Assembly: GCA_023260735.1 (NCBI GenBank)
Contig: JALQUL010000246.1
Coordinates: forward strand, 1 to 6,163
DNA: 6,163 nt
Reading direction: 5' to 3'
DNA from: Limnohabitans sp.
GTDB taxonomy: Bacteria; Pseudomonadota; Gammaproteobacteria; Burkholderiales; Burkholderiaceae_C
Position 1 is the stretch's first letter. The number at the start of each line of letters is the position of its first letter. This document shows positions 5,336 to 6,163 of the stretch, one piece after another. The notes under the pieces were generated by a model that worked only from the letters and a program-made list of their open reading frames with translations, was not told the DNA's origin and did not search any database. A program made the translations under genes and the position numbers.

Positions 5336-6163
5336 ATGAAATTTGTTGACGAAGCATATATTGATATTGCCTCTGGAGATGGCGGAGCAGGCTGTGTTTC
5401 GTTTCGCCACGAAAAATATAAAGAGTTTGGTGGCCCCGATGGTGGGGATGGAGGACGTGGTGGTCATGTTTATGCCATTGCAGACCCCAATCTTAATACC
5501 CTAGTCGATTACAGGTATGCTCGTAAGCATGAAGCTACACGAGGTGAACATGGTATGGGCTCCGATATGTTTGGAGCAGCTGGCGCAGATATTATTTTAA
5601 AAATGCCAGTCGGCACTGTCATTAGTGATGCCGAAACTGGTGATGTGTTATTTGAAATGTTAACCCCTTGGGAAAAAATCATTATTGCCAAAGGTGGCGA
5701 TGGTGGTTTTGGTAATTTACGTTTTAAAAGTGCCATTAACCGTGCTCCAAGACAAAAAACACCTGGTTGGCCAGGCGTTCGCAAAGAGCTCAAACTCGAA
5801 TTAAAAATATTAGCAGATGTGGGTTTATTGGGCATGCCGAACGCTGGTAAATCAACCCTTATTAGCGTAGTGTCTAATGCTCGGCCTAAAATTGCCGATT
5901 ATCCATTTACTACGTTACATCCTAATTTGGGCGTAGTGCGCGTGGGCCCAGAGCAAAGTTTTGTGGTCGCCGATTTACCTGGATTAATTGAAGGTGCCTC
6001 TGATGGCGCGGGCTTGGGTCATCAGTTCTTGCGCCACTTACAACGCACACGTTTGTTGCTGCATCTTGTGGACATTGCACCGTTCGATGAAGGCGTGGAC
6101 CCTGTGGCGCAAGCCAAGGCCATCGTCAACGAACTCAAAAAATACGACAAAGCCTTGTACGAC
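5336..6163 (+). CDS. obgE: GTPase ObgE/CgtA (N-terminal 276 residues, cut by window edge)
   Basis: Obg is an essential P-loop GTPase that binds the 50S subunit and acts in large-subunit assembly and stress signalling. The glycine-rich Obg fold spans about residues 1-158 (MKFVDEA; GGPDGGDGGRGG at 32-43; AKGGDGGFGNLRFKS at 118-132). The G domain follows, with G1 GMPNAGKS (166-173), switch I YPFTT (189-193) and G3 DLPG (213-216). The NKxD motif and C-terminus lie past the right edge; relatives run to about 340-390 residues. The ATG has a weak AGG site nine bases upstream. The protein reads as betaproteobacterial. Codon use changes within the gene: GC at third positions is 14 of the first 50 codons but 32 of the last 50 visible. 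The gene is separated from rpmA by a terminator. Confidence 0.96.
   Translation, partial: MKFVDEAYIDIASGDGGAGCVSFRHEKYKEFGGPDGGDGGRGGHVYAIADPNLNTLVDYRYARKHEATRGEHGMGSDMFGAAGADIILKMPVGTVISDAETGDVLFEMLTPWEKIIIAKGGDGGFGNLRFKSAINRAPRQKTPGWPGVRKELKLELKILADVGLLGMPNAGKSTLISVVSNARPKIADYPFTTLHPNLGVVRVGPEQSFVVADLPGLIEGASDGAGLGHQFLRHLQRTRLLLHLVDIAPFDEGVDPVAQAKAIVNELKKYDKALYD

Noticed and set aside
5509..5835. 108-residue open frame on the minus strand within obgE
   Set aside because: It is the antisense shadow of the conserved, glycine-rich obgE coding region. It has no ribosome site or family features, and obgE accounts for the constraint.
1..6163. Search for mobile elements, CRISPR arrays, tRNA/rRNA genes, toxin-antitoxin or defence modules
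   Set aside because: None was seen by eye on either strand. The window is almost wholly filled by conserved housekeeping and pilus genes.

Overview
The window looks like a chromosomal housekeeping segment of an AT-rich betaproteobacterium. The Obg, L21, L27, ZapD and CoaE proteins read like Burkholderiales-type versions. Examples are the Obg run around residues 194-276 (HPNLGVVRVGPEQSFVVAD, then LRHLQRTRLLLH) and the L21 stretch FKMRRRKHYQKRQGHRQ. The family assignments are firm, but the genus cannot be fixed from this sequence; low-GC Burkholderiales are plausible. All similarity statements come from recalled family sequences, not from a search.

Layout. The left two thirds (1-4177) is one leftward gene string: ispB, then pilC, pilD, coaE and zapD, the last cut by the left edge. 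The genes are tightly packed, with 4-base overlaps at pilC/pilD and coaE/zapD and a 13-base gap at pilD/coaE. The only sizeable gap is 63 bases between ispB and pilC. A 362-base non-coding divergent region (4178-4539) separates this string from the rightward genes rplU and rpmA. After these come a strong intrinsic terminator (5240-5268), a promoter-like stretch with a perfect palindrome, and obgE, which runs off the right edge.

How the genes fit together. ispB makes the long polyprenyl tail of ubiquinone. pilC and pilD encode the inner-membrane platform and the prepilin peptidase of type IV pili. coaE performs the last step of CoA synthesis, and zapD bundles FtsZ at the division ring. rplU and rpmA encode 50S proteins L21 and L27, and obgE encodes a GTPase of large-subunit assembly. 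The order zapD-coaE-pilD-pilC and ispB | rplU-rpmA-obgE is conventional for proteobacteria, except that the ATPase gene pilB, usually just upstream of pilC, is absent.

I see no novel system, mobile element, CRISPR array, tRNA or rRNA. The points worth a second look are regulatory or evolutionary. They are two mutually exclusive hairpins in the rplU leader, a perfect 9-base inverted repeat at the predicted obgE transcription start, an abrupt rise in third-position GC in the 3' part of obgE, the missing pilB, and C-terminal tails on L21 and CoaE.
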